From Nereocystis luetkeana (Eukaryota; Sar; Phaeophyceae; Laminariales; Laminariaceae), in contig JARUPZ010000016.1 of assembly GCA_031213475.1 (NCBI GenBank), positions 434,001 through 498,000 of the forward strand: a stretch of DNA of 64,000 bases. Reading direction: 5' to 3'. A program made the position numbers and the translations under genes. Below the pieces are notes generated by a model. It did not search any database. It was not told the DNA's origin and saw nothing but the letters and a program-made list of their open reading frames with translations. Every line of letters starts with the position of its first letter. The stretch's first letter is position 1. Shown in pieces: positions 36,601 through 47,969 of this stretch.

Positions 36601-39600
36601 TACGACGACGGCTACAGGTCAGTGCCTACCGCCAACCACTGAGCAGGTTTTGGTCGTTCCTCAATACTCAAGGGAGTTTTTAGCATCAGCAGGGGGCATT
36701 CTCTGGGGATACCGGGACCTTGTTTCGCTTCCCATCCCAGATATCCTCTCCTCTATTCTTGCTCTTCCCTCCTTATCTTTATAGTCGTAGCTCAAGAGTC
36801 GGGGCCATATAACGGATCCCCCCCCCCCCCCCCCCCTCCTAGTAGGAGAATGTGAAATATGCAAGGAGGAACGGGATGTGCCAGAAGAGGAGATGAGGGA
36901 AGTAGACGAATGTGACATGGAGGAGTTTGGTACACTAGAGCAGCGAGAAAACTTTCGCTATCCTAGGAGATAGATGGTGGCCACAGGCGGCCAAACAGGA
37001 AGGGGGTCAGATTAGCAAAAAATGCCCATGTAATATATGGAAACGAGGTAATGGGCGCCCAAATTGTTGGAGGTGTCTCTACTAGGAGTAGGAACAGTGC
37101 TCCGTCTCGAAAGGGATGCATGGTCAATGGTCGAATGACTGAGGCAAGCAATAAATGAGTATCCCCCCCCCCCTGTAGGGATGCGAGGGTCTATGGCCAT
37201 ACGACTACGGCCATGCATGAGATCGAGTACACCTCTCCTATCGAGTACACCTCCCCCTCATTCTCTTCCCCCTCCCCACTACGGTATATGCCTTCCACTT
37301 TTTATCGCAAAGATGATTCAGCCCTTTCTCCCCTCGTCGAATCGCGCCGACATGGTACCTATGTACCCGAGTATCGCCCAGACAGCCTGATGTTTTAGTA
37401 CCCGGGTACGTCCAGAGTGTACGCGGCAGTGTGATACTTGCCCCTGCAATATTTTGGCAGTGCCGCCAAACTGGAGGTGTTGTGCTTCACTGCTGTTAAT
37501 ACACTTGTTGGCCAGTGGTGATCAAAGAGAGGGTTGAAGGGACGCGCTACACCTTTGTTTTTCGCAACGGCAAACGCCAACCGGGTGTGCTGCAATACGA
37601 GACCGGTCTCTTTTTTCGACGAGTCAAGGCTTATTTAGGCCTCCTTATACTGTTTTTTTGGGTAGGGGAGACGGTCAGTTGACGGGGTAAACCACGAAGC
37701 ATCTTTGCCAGAGCAAGGATACCACGGAGCTGGCAGAGGGTATGGTAAATACAATATTTCTTGTCAACATGAAACGGCCACGCCCTCGGTATATTTGCTC
37801 GTACGTTGCAGTCCCCTTGTGCCGACGAACGCCTGGCCCCTGTCCACGGCCACGTGGCAACGCTTGGCCGCTCTCGAATGCCCACTCCCGCACCCCGTAC
37901 CTACTTTCACCCGGCCACCACGTCCCCTCCCAGCCCACCCGCATCTACCACCACACTCCCCCACCCCTACCTCCCACCTCCCCCCGTTCCCACCAACACC
38001 CACCCTCACCACCCCCCCGCATTCATCCCTACTCCCACCCCCACCCCCACCACCCCCGCGCATTCATCCCTTCTCCCACCCCGCCCCCACCTCCCCTCCC
38101 ACCACATCCCCCCCTCCCCCCCAAGCAATGTCTGCCCGGTCGGTGAAAGTCCAACGTGCTCTGTCCCGGCATTGTAGGGACGCGAGGGTCTATGGTCATT
38201 AGACTACGGCCATGCATGATAACGAGTACACCCTCCCCCCACCCCTTATCAAAAACACTAAATTCGACGAAATCATAAGGGTAGAAATACCAGGGGAGCG
38301 GGGAGCGATTATTATTTCTTAGGAAACATCTATGTGCCCCCAGAGTCGAAGAATACGGTGAAAGATATACGGAGGAAGTTCGGAGAAGTAGCAGTAGGTG
38401 TACAGAAGTATAAGAGGCAAGGAGAAGTAGTACTAGAGGGAGACTTTAAGTCAATAATTGGGGAGGCAAGCAAACTGAATGGGTACATTGGACAATATGG
38501 AGAAGTAACAAAACATAAGATGGGGAAGAGATGCTAGAGTTCCTTAAGCACAACGAGTTGAAGACGTTGAATGACAAAAGTAAAAAAAGGCAGAAAGCTC
38601 TATCCTTGACTTTACATTGGTAGAAAATGGAAGTTGCAAGGAAATGTAAGTACATGCATGAGCAGCGGACGTAGGAACTACGGACCACTTTCTAATATGG
38701 ACAGTCAGCAGACGAGAGTTATCAAACATAGGCGAGGTATGAGATCGTGCAGATGGAGAATAGATTAACTAGAAGTAAAAGAAAATAGGAAGAGTTCCAA
38801 GAAGAGATGGCCGAAAATGCAAAGCAATTTTCCGAGCTGTTGGAAATAATAGGTACACCAAAGATTGCTATTTTTTGTTTTTTCAGTCATCACTTTTACT
38901 TTCCAGCCTAACTCGTAGGAGGTTTTACCCTCAGCGATCTTCTGGACGAACCGTGGTCACAGGTGTTGTCCCTTCTCCCCCCCGGTACGTGCCTTTATTT
39001 TGTGTCGCGCATAGGGTTCAGCGTTTGCTCGTCGATTTTCATCGAATGTAGCTAACTCACGCTCTCGCGCTTTCCGCCAATCATTTTTTTTATTGCAAGA
39101 AAAAGTCCCTACGAGCATGCACTCGGTGGGACTTGAACCCACGAAATTGGTCTTGATAGGCACAGGGACCACCTACCAAGCCACCGGGGACGCTGGCCTA
39201 GAGAGGGAAAATACAGGAGCTAGGAGAATAGGAGGATGAGAGCAATTGATCAAAATCACAGGAAGTAACAGTAATAAGAAAGAAGTTGATAGTATGCAAC
39301 AGAGCGGTGAAATGGTGGGATGAGGAAGTAAAAAGAGGCAATAAGAGTAAGGAGAACTACACACGCAAGATATACATCGCGTAAAACCACGACAGGATGG
39401 GAGGAATATGCTATACATAGCTGGAAAGGAAGTAAAGGAGATGTCAGAGAAGAAGGACGGGATATGGAAAGACCTACAGTAGTCAATAAAACGAATGAAG
39501 ATTTTGAGGGCGGGGTGAAGCAGATGTCGGTAGGGATAAAAGGGATACTGAGCTAACAAGCAGGAGAGGCAGACACGGGAAAAGCTGCCTTTAGAGCACA

Positions 39601-42583
39601 GAACGCCAAAATGGTTAGTAGTTGGAAGGTGAAAAGGGAAGTACTACAGCTGTAGTAGTAGAGTATTACCGCAAGCTAGGAACGGCCGCAGCTAACGAAG
39701 CGTTCATAGCAGAATTCGAGGAGGAAATCAACGCGTTAGCAGAGGCGAACGTAGATGCATCAGAAAGGGAAGACAGTTGTTCTGAAGGGTTACAGAGAAA
39801 ATTCGCCAGGGAAGAAGTAAATGAGCATGTAGTTAAATTCGAGAATAGAAAAGCAGCAGGGGAAGACCAAATAGTGAATGAATCTATGAGGGACGGGGGA
39901 GAAGGAATGCTTACCATGATGATTGTGTTGTGTAACCGGGTACGGAAAAACGAGTGCGCACCTAGGAGGTGGAGAGAAGGAGTACCATGTAGTCAACTTA
40001 TTTAAGAAAGGAGATAAGGCTGACCCGGGGAACTATAGAGGGATAACGCTGCTATTACGGGGGCCCATAATTAATAGGACCAAATATTGTTGGTGAAAAT
40101 GGTTAAATATATAGGTTTTTATGTATACCATAGGTCCTATTAACTATGGTCCCCCGTAATAAGCATAGTTGGCAAAGCATTTTGTGAGATTGTGATCGAT
40201 AGAATGGGAACAGTGATGGAGAAGGAAGACAAAATAAGCGAAGGACAAACAGGATTTAGGCCAAACCGTAGCTGCGTAGACAGTGTGTACAGATTAGGTA
40301 AAGGTAATCCAAGGAAAGAAAGACGCGGGGCTAACAACGTACTGTTTCTTTCTAGATGTACAGATGGCCAGAAGGCCTACGACACAGCAGTATGCTGAAA
40401 TGGACTGTGGAAAAAGCTGTGGGAAACTAGGGATCAGAGGAAAGATGTGGAGAATGGTGGAAAAAATTACGGAATGTGCGATAAGGGCTGTGATGCTTGA
40501 TATTTCCCCGTCTCGAAAGGGATGCGTGGTCAATGGTCAAATGTCTAAGGGAAGCAACAAATGAGTACTCCCCCCCCCCACGGCCATGCATGATATCGAG
40601 TACACTCCCCACCCCCCTCCCTGAACAGCCCCCTCCAACCCCCGCCTACCCCCTCCTCCCCTTCCACGGCTTGCCAGCTCTGCCCTAACCCTTTCGTCCG
40701 GATGTTGCGCTTTCTTATCGCTCATCGCTCAAATCCCGTCGATTATCGCGTATCGCCTATCGCCTATCGCGTATCGCTTATCGCTCACCGTGGTATTGTT
40801 TATCGCCTATCACTTACCTGGTATCGTTTATGCGGCGGCGGCGGCCACGCGGCAGAGACCTGCTGAGCACGGACTTTTCTGGCGTGGTGGTGGACATGAT
40901 GCGGGCGCGGCACAAGGAGTCTCGTCCCGGGCTAAGGTGGGAGAAGATGGACATGCTGGCGCTGGATTTGCCGGACGGTAGCGTCGATGCCGTCGTGGAC
41001 AAGGTGAGGATGTCGGAAGGAGGGGTGTGGGGGGGGTGTACTCGATAGGAGAGATGTGCTCGATCTCATGCATGGCCGTAGTCATATGACCTTAGACCCT
41101 CGCATCCCTACAATGCCGAGACAGTGCACGTCGGGTTTTCATCGACCAGGCAGACATTTCTTCCATGAACTAAGCGCAAAGCGCCGTGAGGTTTTTGGCC
41201 GGGGGTGGGGGGGGAGAGGGGGTTACGGGAAGGGGCGAGGGTCGCGGTGTCGGCTGCCACCTCTGAGCGATGGTTGGTGTGGCTGCTTGTTTGTGCCGCT
41301 GCAGACGGCGAGGACATTGCCTTCTCCCTTCCTCAACCCACCCTCCCTCCAGCTCTCCCTCTTTCACGAACCCCTCATTTCTTTCTTAAAACCGGCTACA
41401 TTTTTGTCAGACAAGCGAGAAAGGGATGTATCACCCTTCTGTGACCGCTGCCTCATATAGATGTTTTGATGCAATAGCTTGTTGTGGCAATGCGAACCAA
41501 AGTAGTTTTTGTCGACGTTGTGTCTTGTACTGTTTGCCTAACTCCTTTCAGTTTTCCCCCGTACCTTGTCCTTCTTCATTCTGGTTAGGCTTTTGCCCTC
41601 CCTAACTTATAGACAGCTGCAGCCACATTTCAGGGTCGAAGCAATCCCGCTTGCATAGACCGGACAGATCATGTAGACCCCCATTTCCCGTTTCATGATC
41701 TAGTGCTGTAGATATTTCGAGGCAGATATATCCCTGATTTACATTGTCTGCACGGTCTAAAAAACGTTTGCCGAGTGGGGCCTGTATGGCAAGGCTCTTG
41801 CAGAACAAATCGTTTTTTGCCCGATTTCGTGTAACCTTTCCCACGTTTCTTTTTGCCTACCTTCCCACGATGTTCCTGGTCAGGCGGCAATGGACGCCTT
41901 GATGCCGGCAGTTGACGAGGGGATAATAGGGCCTACAGTAGATGATGTCCAGTAGATCGCGGCCTGTCCAATGTCTGCCCCAACAATATTTTTGTACCTG
42001 CCCTCTCTTCTTCCTGCTGGCCAGGCGACAATAGACGCCTTTGCTAGCAACCGAAAGCGTGAAAGGATCTATCAATAGATTATCTAATAGTGATATGTTC
42101 GATGTCTTCAACATTCCCCGCATTATTTTGTACCCGCCCTCTCCTTCTCCCTGGCAGGCGGCGATGGACGCCTTGATAGTGGACAAGGGGGACCCCTGGA
42201 ACCCCGACCCAGGGACGGTCGAGCGAGCCCACCGCATGTGCTCCGAGGCTTCCAGGGTGCTCGCCCCCGGTGGCGTTTTTGTGCAGCTGTCGTTTGAGCA
42301 GGAGCATTTTCGAAAGAAGCTTCTTTTGGGCGATTACGTAACTGCCACTTCTGCCGTTACCCCCGCTGCCGGCAGTACCGGAGAAGAGTTGGTGCCAGAG
42401 GGGCACGAAGGAGGGGGGGGCGGGGGCGGGGAGGAGGGCGAGAAGGGCGCTGGAGGGATGTACGGGTGGGATCTGCGCGTTGAAAACATTCAGCGCGCGG
42501 GGGGGTGCTTCGGGCAGTTCTTGTACGTGATGAGGAGGGTAGGGAGGGCAGGGAAAGGGGAACGGGAAGGGGCGGGGGAATGA
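33620..42583 (+). CDS. METTL13/EEF1AKMT4-family SAM-dependent methyltransferase
   Basis: Exons: 33620-33730, 35816-36025, 36493-36617, 40856-41003 and 42158-42583, giving 339 aa. All phases fit. The protein opens with an acidic 37-residue leader (MANSSGSESDGEPG). DYWDERF (94-100) is the signature start of this family. Motif I is VLIVGCGNSS (129-138), the acidic post-I position is D155 in STDFSGVVVD, and MDMLALDLPDGSVDAVVDK (180-198) gives the later SAM-pocket motifs. EASRVLAPGGVFVQLSF and YGWDLRV close the fold. Human relatives methylate lysines of elongation factor eEF1A, so a protein-lysine methyltransferase role is likely but the substrate is inferred. A Gly/Glu-rich insertion lies before YGW. 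The acceptor of exon 3 is an unusual AAG (36490-36492), chosen because it restores the conserved Y-D-W. The gene is divergent from the 33.2 kb exon. Confidence 0.88.
33731..35815. other. First intron of the methyltransferase gene
   Basis: 2.1 kb with a tRNA-like SINE head, an A run of about 24 (34629-34653), AT-rich stretches and a CACCAT microsatellite just before the acceptor (35758-35790). No internal gene was seen. Confidence 0.7.
34310..34386 (+). repeat. tRNA-like SINE head
   Basis: A-box-like TGGTTCAAGTGGTTA and B box GGTTCGAGCCC at tRNA spacing, but acceptor arms do not pair well. An A-rich stretch (AAAAATAAAAAAAGG) follows. Probably a tRNA-derived SINE in the first intron of the methyltransferase gene. 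Confidence 0.55.
36838..37170 (+). mobile_element. 5'-truncated LINE 3' end with poly(C) tail
   Basis: It begins with coding-like text (ECEICKEERDVPEEEMREVD, then FGTLEQRENFRYPRR and a stop), probably the end of the LINE ORF. It continues through GATAGATGGTGGCCACAGGC, CCGTCTCGAAAGGGATGCAT and GAGGCAAGCAATAAATGAGT and ends in a run of C. A run of C at 36820-36837 precedes it, perhaps the tail of another insertion. The same 3' sequence ends the LINE at 40504-40580. Confidence 0.75.
37170..38245 (+). repeat. Family 2 3' ends around a C/A-rich low-complexity tract
   Basis: Family 2 3' ends at 37180-37260 and 38125-38245 (TGTAGGGATGCGAGGGTCTA; GACGCGAGGGTCTATGGTCA). Between them, about 37890-38120 is almost only C, A and T (CCCAC/CCACC words), perhaps decayed poly(C) tails. 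No gene was seen. Confidence 0.7.
38860..39195 (-). repeat. tRNA-derived SINE inserted in the LINE
   Basis: Read on the minus strand from 39195: A box TGGCTTGGTAGGTGG and B box GGTTCAAGTCC at proper spacing, then about 260 bp of unrelated body. It separates the endonuclease and reverse transcriptase parts of the LINE. Clear target duplications were not seen. Confidence 0.6.
40055..40159. mobile_element. 105-bp palindromic MITE inserted in the LINE
   Basis: Termini are TTACGGGGGCCCATAATTAA and, on the other strand, TTACGGGGGACCATAGTTAA. TA dinucleotides flank both sides (40053-40054 and 40160-40161), as in Tc1/mariner or Stowaway-like insertions. It interrupts the reverse transcriptase frame between RGITLL and IVGKAF. 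Copies of the same family are at 55598-55707 and 57436-57540. Confidence 0.88.
41030..41175 (-). repeat. Family 2 3' end fragment
   Basis: G run, GTACTCGATAGGAGAGATGT, then CCTCGCATCCCTACAATGCC, in minus orientation only 27 bp after the donor of methyltransferase exon 4. A shorter fragment of the same kind is at 42738-42812 after the stop codon. Confidence 0.8.
41860..42157 (+). repeat. Triplicated acceptor junction of methyltransferase exon 5
   Basis: CAGGCGGCAATGGACGCCTT at 41881 and CAGGCGACAATAGACGCCTT at 42022 are copies of the real CAGGCGGCGATGGACGCCTT at 42155. Spacing is 141 and 133 bp. The pyrimidine tracts (GTACCTGCCCTCTCTTCTTC; GTACCCGCCCTCTCCTTCTC) are also duplicated. The first copy would reach a stop codon within 25 codons. 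Confidence 0.88.
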
Positions 42584-44804
42584 AGGGGGTTGTCTCGCCC
42601 GAGAAGAGAGGTAGTTGCTGTCAGCTGCAGCTGTCGTTGCAGCTGCAGTCGCAGTTGTGGCTGTATCTGTGACTGAAGCCGTAGTCGTGCCTGTACCTGT
42701 AGCTGCGTAGCTGCAGACACGGCCGTGGTCGTGGGGGGGGGGATGGTGTACTCGATAGGAGATATGTACTCGATCTCATGCATGGCCGTAGTCGTATGGC
42801 CATAGACCCGGGGGGGGGAAAGGGGGAATTTATCCACCCTATGCTGTGTATTTGCTTAGTTTCAATGAAATGAGCCGATCTGGCCCGAGTATCCGGGTAA
42901 CTCGGACGAAAACAGACCCGAGCAAGGGTGAAGAGGCAAAGAGTTGCAGGTGCTTGGGGGGGACTCGGTCACGCGGGCGACCACCGAAATAGAAGAACGA
43001 GTCTTTTGTCTAGCCTTTGTACGGGCGACTGGTAGTACGAACCGCCACAGCGGTTGCTGCGCGATCGGAGAGGCGATGTCAAGCGGATGGTAGTTATGTT
43101 AGCTATGTGGCAGAAAGGCCGGAAAATAGGTTTTGTGCCCGCTACATTCTGATCAGTCGATGCATTTTAAGGAGTGCTACGTACTGCTGTTAAGTGTTTC
43201 CTATTGGTGGAAACCCCTGGCGGGAACGATACGTCATCCAAGATGGCGTCAATTTTTTGTGGATAGGCGTTTTTTGGCCGTGGATGACGTTAACCGCGGG
43301 AAATAAAACAAGGCACTGAGCTATCTGCGTCGAGTCGGGTTTTTTTCAGCAGATCGAGAGAAGAGACGATGGGAGCAGTGCCGGGTGTGGCACCGATAGG
43401 GTGCACTCCTCCAGCAAGCCACGTATTTTTTTTTATGGTTTCGTTTTCAAGTGGGGCGAGTTCCTTCCAGTGGCCCGTCGTGAAGCTTTTATATCATGCC
43501 ATACCCTACGAATATTTTTGCTTGGCCAAGCATCTGGTACGTGGGCTTGACGGGAGAGGAGGAGGAGGAGGAGAAGCGCGGGACCAACAGCTACAAAAAA
43601 AGGTGGTAGCGGGTATTGTGTCACAATTATTGTGTGTGTGCGTTTTTTCAGTTTAGCCTGCTGTCATGGTAAAACGCAAAAGACATACCTGGTGTATCTT
43701 CTTCCGTCCTGGAAAGCGCGAGAGCGGTAGTAAGCAATCGATATAGAATAACCCTTTCTGCCAAGAGGGTACCTGTTATCTCTTAGGGTTTTCCGTCCGC
43801 ACTAAATCTCAGACCACGACGTGAAGGAAATGGACCCCATATCTTGGAGCAAATCCAATCATTGATTCCTTTTTTTGAAACAAGGTTCTTGAACCCTTTT
43901 CAACGAACAGCGCCGACCACAAGCACGCATGACTCACAATCGCAAGAATCGGTGGGACGTGAGCTTCGACAGTAGTGCGGCCAAGGGCAGGGATAGCCGA
44001 GACATAAACGTGTCGTGTGCTCCAAGCCCGACCTCCCCCCGTGCCTCTGAGTGTCGAACGGCACGATTTCGTTTAAATCGTGCGTAGGTCGACAGACGAC
44101 GACATCCGGGAGGAATGAAGACCACGATTAAAACCACGGCATGTCTTATTTTAGAGCTCGCTCCTCGCGCCCCATGCAGGTCTGCGGCCGAGCATGGGCA
44201 ATCGAGCATCGAGCATTGAATACCGAGCATCAAGGAAACAAGGTACAAGTAGGTTAAGCGCAAGCGCAAAAAAAATACGCGGTCTCTCTGAGTTATCCAA
44301 TTTCCTTCCTTCGTTCAGGCTTTCACTCAGCCGCAGCGACTGCTGCTACTGTTACTTGGGAAAGGTAAGACGCAACCAAAGTAGACCTACTTGTTGTCAA
44401 CAGTGCCTTACGCACTGCTGGAACAGCCGCAGTGCAAAGGAGGGAAGCTCACGCATTCGGAGATACGGTACACGAACAGAAAACCTATCACCCCTGTCAT
44501 GCAAGTGAGGCCCTCAAGGTATATACCCGAGAAAGAACTCCCAAAAAAACACTATCACCACCACCACCACCACCACCACCGACGTAACTATTACCATCAT
44601 GCAAACCGCACACTAGCCGAGCCAAAATCAGACAGCCGACGGGTCTACCAACTACCGAGGACACAAAAAACCCTGCAGCTGCATGCAGCAGCAACTCGAC
44701 AATGCTTCTGTCGCAACGCGCTCGAGTCACCACCAAAACAGCAGCGGCTACCCTTACTCTAGGCATGCACCAGGTCTAGCAACTATTTATAGCACAGACG
44801 GTGG
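42584..44804. other. Intergenic region between convergent genes
   Basis: Between the methyltransferase stop (42583) and the PWWP stop (44805). It contains a family 2 fragment (42738-42812) and CTG/CAG-rich low complexity (42605-42720). No gene was supported. Confidence 0.65.
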
Positions 44805-47800
44805 TCATCGAGCACCACCGGCAAGGTTTGCACCCTGCCTCGTGTTCCTCTCAGTGCGAGACAGGAAATCGGCCTCGTTGAACACGGGAGCGGCGGCGAA
44901 AACTCGTCCGCGGCGCGGCAGCGGTTCTGGTTCGCCGGACCCGGCCTCTGGTAACCGTCGAGAACCGTCGGCGGTTAGCCCGCCTCCACCGTTCGTGCGC
45001 CTGTCGACGGGGGGAGGCGGCGGCGTCGGTGGCGGAGGCTTCTGCTGCGCCGGCTGCTGCTGCCGCGGGACCTTTCGTGCTGGGTTCGTACCGACCGCTG
45101 CTGTCGTACCCGCGCTATCTCGTCGCCCCGGCCCTCCTTCCCGGTTGGAATTCGTCGCCGGTTTCGAAACGGCCCCGGTCTCTCGCGCAGCAGACCCGGG
45201 ACGACGCGCTGTCGCCTCACTACCACCGTCGCACGCCTTGGTTATCGGGGTGGCGGTGTTCTTCTCCTGCACTTTTGGTGTCGCCGCTGCCGCCACCGCC
45301 AGCGTTGGCGTCTTTGATTGAATACCTCCGGTGCGGTTGGTTTTGGTTTTGGTTGGATTCGCCGCTACTGTAGACACCGGTACCCTGGCTCCCAACGCCG
45401 TAGCCCCTGGCCCTACCACAGGAGCTGCCGCCGCCGCCGCCGCCGCCGCGGCTGCCACTGCCGCCTTTTCTACGATGTCTACCCGCGTTCCTCCTTTAGC
45501 GCCGGCGCTAGTGGGGGGTGAAGTCGCTGAAGCCGCCCTCGGGACCGATGCGCCCGGCGATTTGCTGACGGCAGTAGCACCAGCACCACCAGCACTAGCA
45601 CCAGCAGCTGCAGCACGAACACTAGCACCACCCGCACTAGCATCTGGACCAGCATCAGCGCCACCAGCACTCGCAATAGCACCAGCACTAGCACCAGCAC
45701 CACCAGCACGAGTATCAGCACTAGCACTAGCACTAGCACCAGCACCAGCCGCGGACGCTGTGCTAGCGATGGCGATAGCGGAAGCCGTCGATTTCTTGAC
45801 GCCACCGGCACCACCATCACCGTCTGCAGATGCTGCACTGTCGACGATCCCCTCGGTTCTGGCCCGCTTGCAAGGCCGCCCGTCGTTCTTTCCAGGGCGC
45901 GGCTTCTCCGGCAGTGTTCTCACCTCCCCCCGAACGGCCGCGGCGTCGAGAAGACTACCCGAGGCAGGTGTGACCGCGACAGCGACGGCCTCCGGCAGAG
46001 CAGCGGAGGAAGCCGCAGCGGGGAGGGCCTCCCCGGCGGATTTCCCCATCGGCTGCGGCTGCTGCTTCGCTTGCGGTTGTGGCTGATGCGGGTGTTGCTT
46101 CTGTTGCTCCTGCTGCTGCTTCGGTTGCGGCGGCTGCTGCTGCTTCGTGGGGTGCGGCTGCGGCTGCGGTGACACCACCGCCGCCGCTGCCTGCGCCGTG
46201 GTCGCTCGCGAAGCTTCAACACTAGCCACCGGCGGCGTACCAGCGGAAGGCGACGAATTAGGGGCGGCCAGCGGCGCGGCAATCTCGCTGCTACCCTTGG
46301 CGCCATCGCTCGCCTCGGGGCTCTGCACCGCGGTAGCATCTCTGCTACCGTTGGCCGCGGGGCTCGCCAGCGTCGCTTCGGATGTAGCTCGCGGCACAAC
46401 GGCAGCCGGCCTAGCCAGAGCAGTGCTTTTGCCCACCACCTCACCATTTTTCGAAAGGCTACCGTTGGCCGGGGACGTCGGAACAGTCGGCGACGGCGCC
46501 TCGACGGCCGCTGACACTTGCGCGGTCTTCGACCCCGTCATATCAACCGGTGGGGGCGGGAGCGGCGTCCCGTTCTCCTTAGGTCTAGTAATAGACCCGG
46601 TGTTTTGGGCGGTAGCAGACGCCGCTGCTGGTACCGCTGGTGCTGGTGCTGCAGATGCTGGTGCCGCTACCTCTGGTATCGCATTTGCTGGTACCGCTGT
46701 TGTTGATACAGTTGTCACAGCTGCAGCCACTGCTGCTGGAACTAGTGCCGCCGCTGCTGCTGGCATCGCTGCTGCTGTTGCTGCTGGTATCACTGCTGCT
46801 GGTACTCCTGTCGCCGCTGCTGGTACCGCTGCGACTAATGCTGGTATTGGCGCCGCCGCTGCTGGCATCGTTGCTGTTGTTGATTCTGCTATTGCTTTTG
46901 TTGCTGAAGGCATCGCTGCTGCTGGTATGGCCATCACCGCTGCTGGTGTCGCTGCTGGTGCCGCTGCTGTTGCTGATGTTGCTGCCGGCACTACTGCTAC
47001 TGGTACTGCTACCGCCGTTGCTGGTGTCGCTGCCAATGACGATGCTTCTGGTATCGCAGCTACTGCTGGTGCCGCTGTTGCCGCTGCTTCTGCTGGCACC
47101 GCTGGTGCTGGTGCTGCCACCGTTGGTATCGCTGGTGCTGTCGTTGCTGGAGGTGGTGGTGGTGGTGCTGCTGCTGCTACTGCTGCTGGCGTTGGCTTAG
47201 CGGTTGCTGATATTGCTGGTGCTGGTGTTGCCGCCGCTACCGCCGACGCCGCTGCACTTCTACCGCTATCGCTACCCTCGCCGCCGGCATTAACCTCGGT
47301 CCTATCAGAACTGCCGGCGTTTTCCCTGCCACCGCCGCCTCTTTCGCCACCTCCTTCACAGCTGGCGGCGGGGGGGGAGTCAACACCGACGCCGTCACTT
47401 TCTACCGCGGCTCGCTTACCGCTCTGCTTTCCGCCGCCACCACCACCGCCGCTACCATCGCCATCGCTACCGCCATTGCTAACGCCAACGGCATCACTAA
47501 CGTCATCACTGACGCCACCGCTGACGCCACCGCTGACAGCACCGCTACCCCCAACGGCACCGCTAGTGTCACCGCTACCACCAACGCCAACGCCACCGGT
47601 ATCGCCACCGCCACCGCTACCGCCGCCACTAACGGTACCGCTGACAACGCCAGCGCTAACACCATTGCTATCACCACCGCTGCCGCCAACAATAACGCCA
47701 CCGTTACTGTCACCGCTAGCACCACCATCGCCACCCTCAGCGGAGGAAGCATCACCCCCATCATCCAGGTCAGCAGCGCTCCGCCACATCCTCTCGATCT

Positions 47801-47969
47801 TTCGCCACGTCGCCCTCAGATGGTCCCAATCATCGTCCGCAACACCTCCCGCCAGTCCTCCACCCTCGTCCCTCGCCAGCGGCTTCATCAACTGCCACGA
47901 AAACTTTAGTAGGTCCTCCAGGTTATCGGGGTTCACGCCCCAAGCATCGGCGTAAGACCGGACCCGTCC
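44805..47969 (-). CDS. 3.2-kb Ala-rich terminal exon of the PWWP gene
   Basis: This is one uninterrupted reading frame of 1054 codons after the acceptor TTTGCACAG. The first 110 residues look globular (SYADAWGVNPDNLEDLLKFS, then WDHLRATWRKIERMWRSAADL). The rest is a Gly/Ser/Val/Asp-rich block followed by about 850 residues rich in Ala, Pro, Thr and Val built from diverged short repeats, and a tail ending FNEADFLSRTERNTRQGANLAGGAR. The repeats consist of GCN/GTN/CCN codons, so the opposite strand is also open for long stretches. Those antisense frames are side effects and are not annotated. Confidence 0.8.
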   Translation of the reverse strand, partial: GRVRSYADAWGVNPDNLEDLLKFSWQLMKPLARDEGGGLAGGVADDDWDHLRATWRKIERMWRSAADLDDGGDASSAEGGDGGASGDSNGGVIVGGSGGDSNGVSAGVVSGTVSGGGSGGGGDTGGVGVGGSGDTSGAVGGSGAVSGGVSGGVSDDVSDAVGVSNGGSDGDGSGGGGGGGKQSGKRAAVESDGVGVDSPPAASCEGGGERGGGGRENAGSSDRTEVNAGGEGSDSGRSAAASAVAAATPAPAISATAKPTPAAVAAAAPPPPPPATTAPAIPTVAAPAPAVPAEAAATAAPAVAAIPEASSLAATPATAVAVPVAVVPAATSATAAAPAATPAAVMAIPAAAMPSATKAIAESTTATMPAAAAPIPALVAAVPAAATGVPAAVIPAATAAAMPAAAAALVPAAVAAAVTTVSTTAVPANAIPEVAAPASAAPAPAVPAAASATAQNTGSITRPKENGTPLPPPPVDMTGSKTAQVSAAVEAPSPTVPTSPANGSLSKNGEVVGKSTALARPAAVVPRATSEATLASPAANGSRDATAVQSPEASDGAKGSSEIAAPLAAPNSSPSAGTPPVASVEASRATTAQAAAAVVSPQPQPHPTKQQQPPQPKQQQEQQKQHPHQPQPQAKQQPQPMGKSAGEALPAAASSAALPEAVAVAVTPASGSLLDAAAVRGEVRTLPEKPRPGKNDGRPCKRARTEGIVDSAASADGDGGAGGVKKSTASAIAIASTASAAGAGASASASADTRAGGAGASAGAIASAGGADAGPDASAGGASVRAAAAGASAGGAGATAVSKSPGASVPRAASATSPPTSAGAKGGTRVDIVEKAAVAAAAAAAAAAAPVVGPGATALGARVPVSTVAANPTKTKTNRTGGIQSKTPTLAVAAAATPKVQEKNTATPITKACDGGSEATARRPGSAARETGAVSKPATNSNREGGPGRRDSAGTTAAVGTNPARKVPRQQQPAQQKPPPPTPPPPPVDRRTNGGGGLTADGSRRLPEAGSGEPEPLPRRGRVFAAAPVFNEADFLSRTERNTRQGANLAGGAR

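Larger units (their letters stand above)
38255..40580 (+). pseudogene. Degraded LINE (endonuclease and reverse transcriptase remnants)
   Basis: In the fourth intron of the methyltransferase gene. About 38270-38560 encodes an APE-type endonuclease fragment (NIYVPPESK, GDFKSIIGEASKLNGYIGQY, EFLKHNELKTLND). From 39620 to 40500, in several frames, reverse transcriptase blocks follow: KAAGEDQI, CAPRRWREG, KKGDKADPGNYRGITLL, IVGKAFCEIVIDRM, SEGQTGFRPNRSCVDSVYRLGK and GIRGKMWRMVEKITECAIRAVML. Frameshifts, stops and two insertions (tRNA-derived element, MITE) make it dead. The RT text then joins directly to a 3' end ending CAACAAATGAGTACTC plus poly(C), so the RT C terminus is deleted here. Confidence 0.85.

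Noticed and set aside
46147..47955. 602-codon plus-strand open frame, Ala-rich
   Set aside because: It lies antisense to the Ala-rich PWWP exon and is open only because GCN/GGN repeats lack stops in both strands; no splice or domain support.
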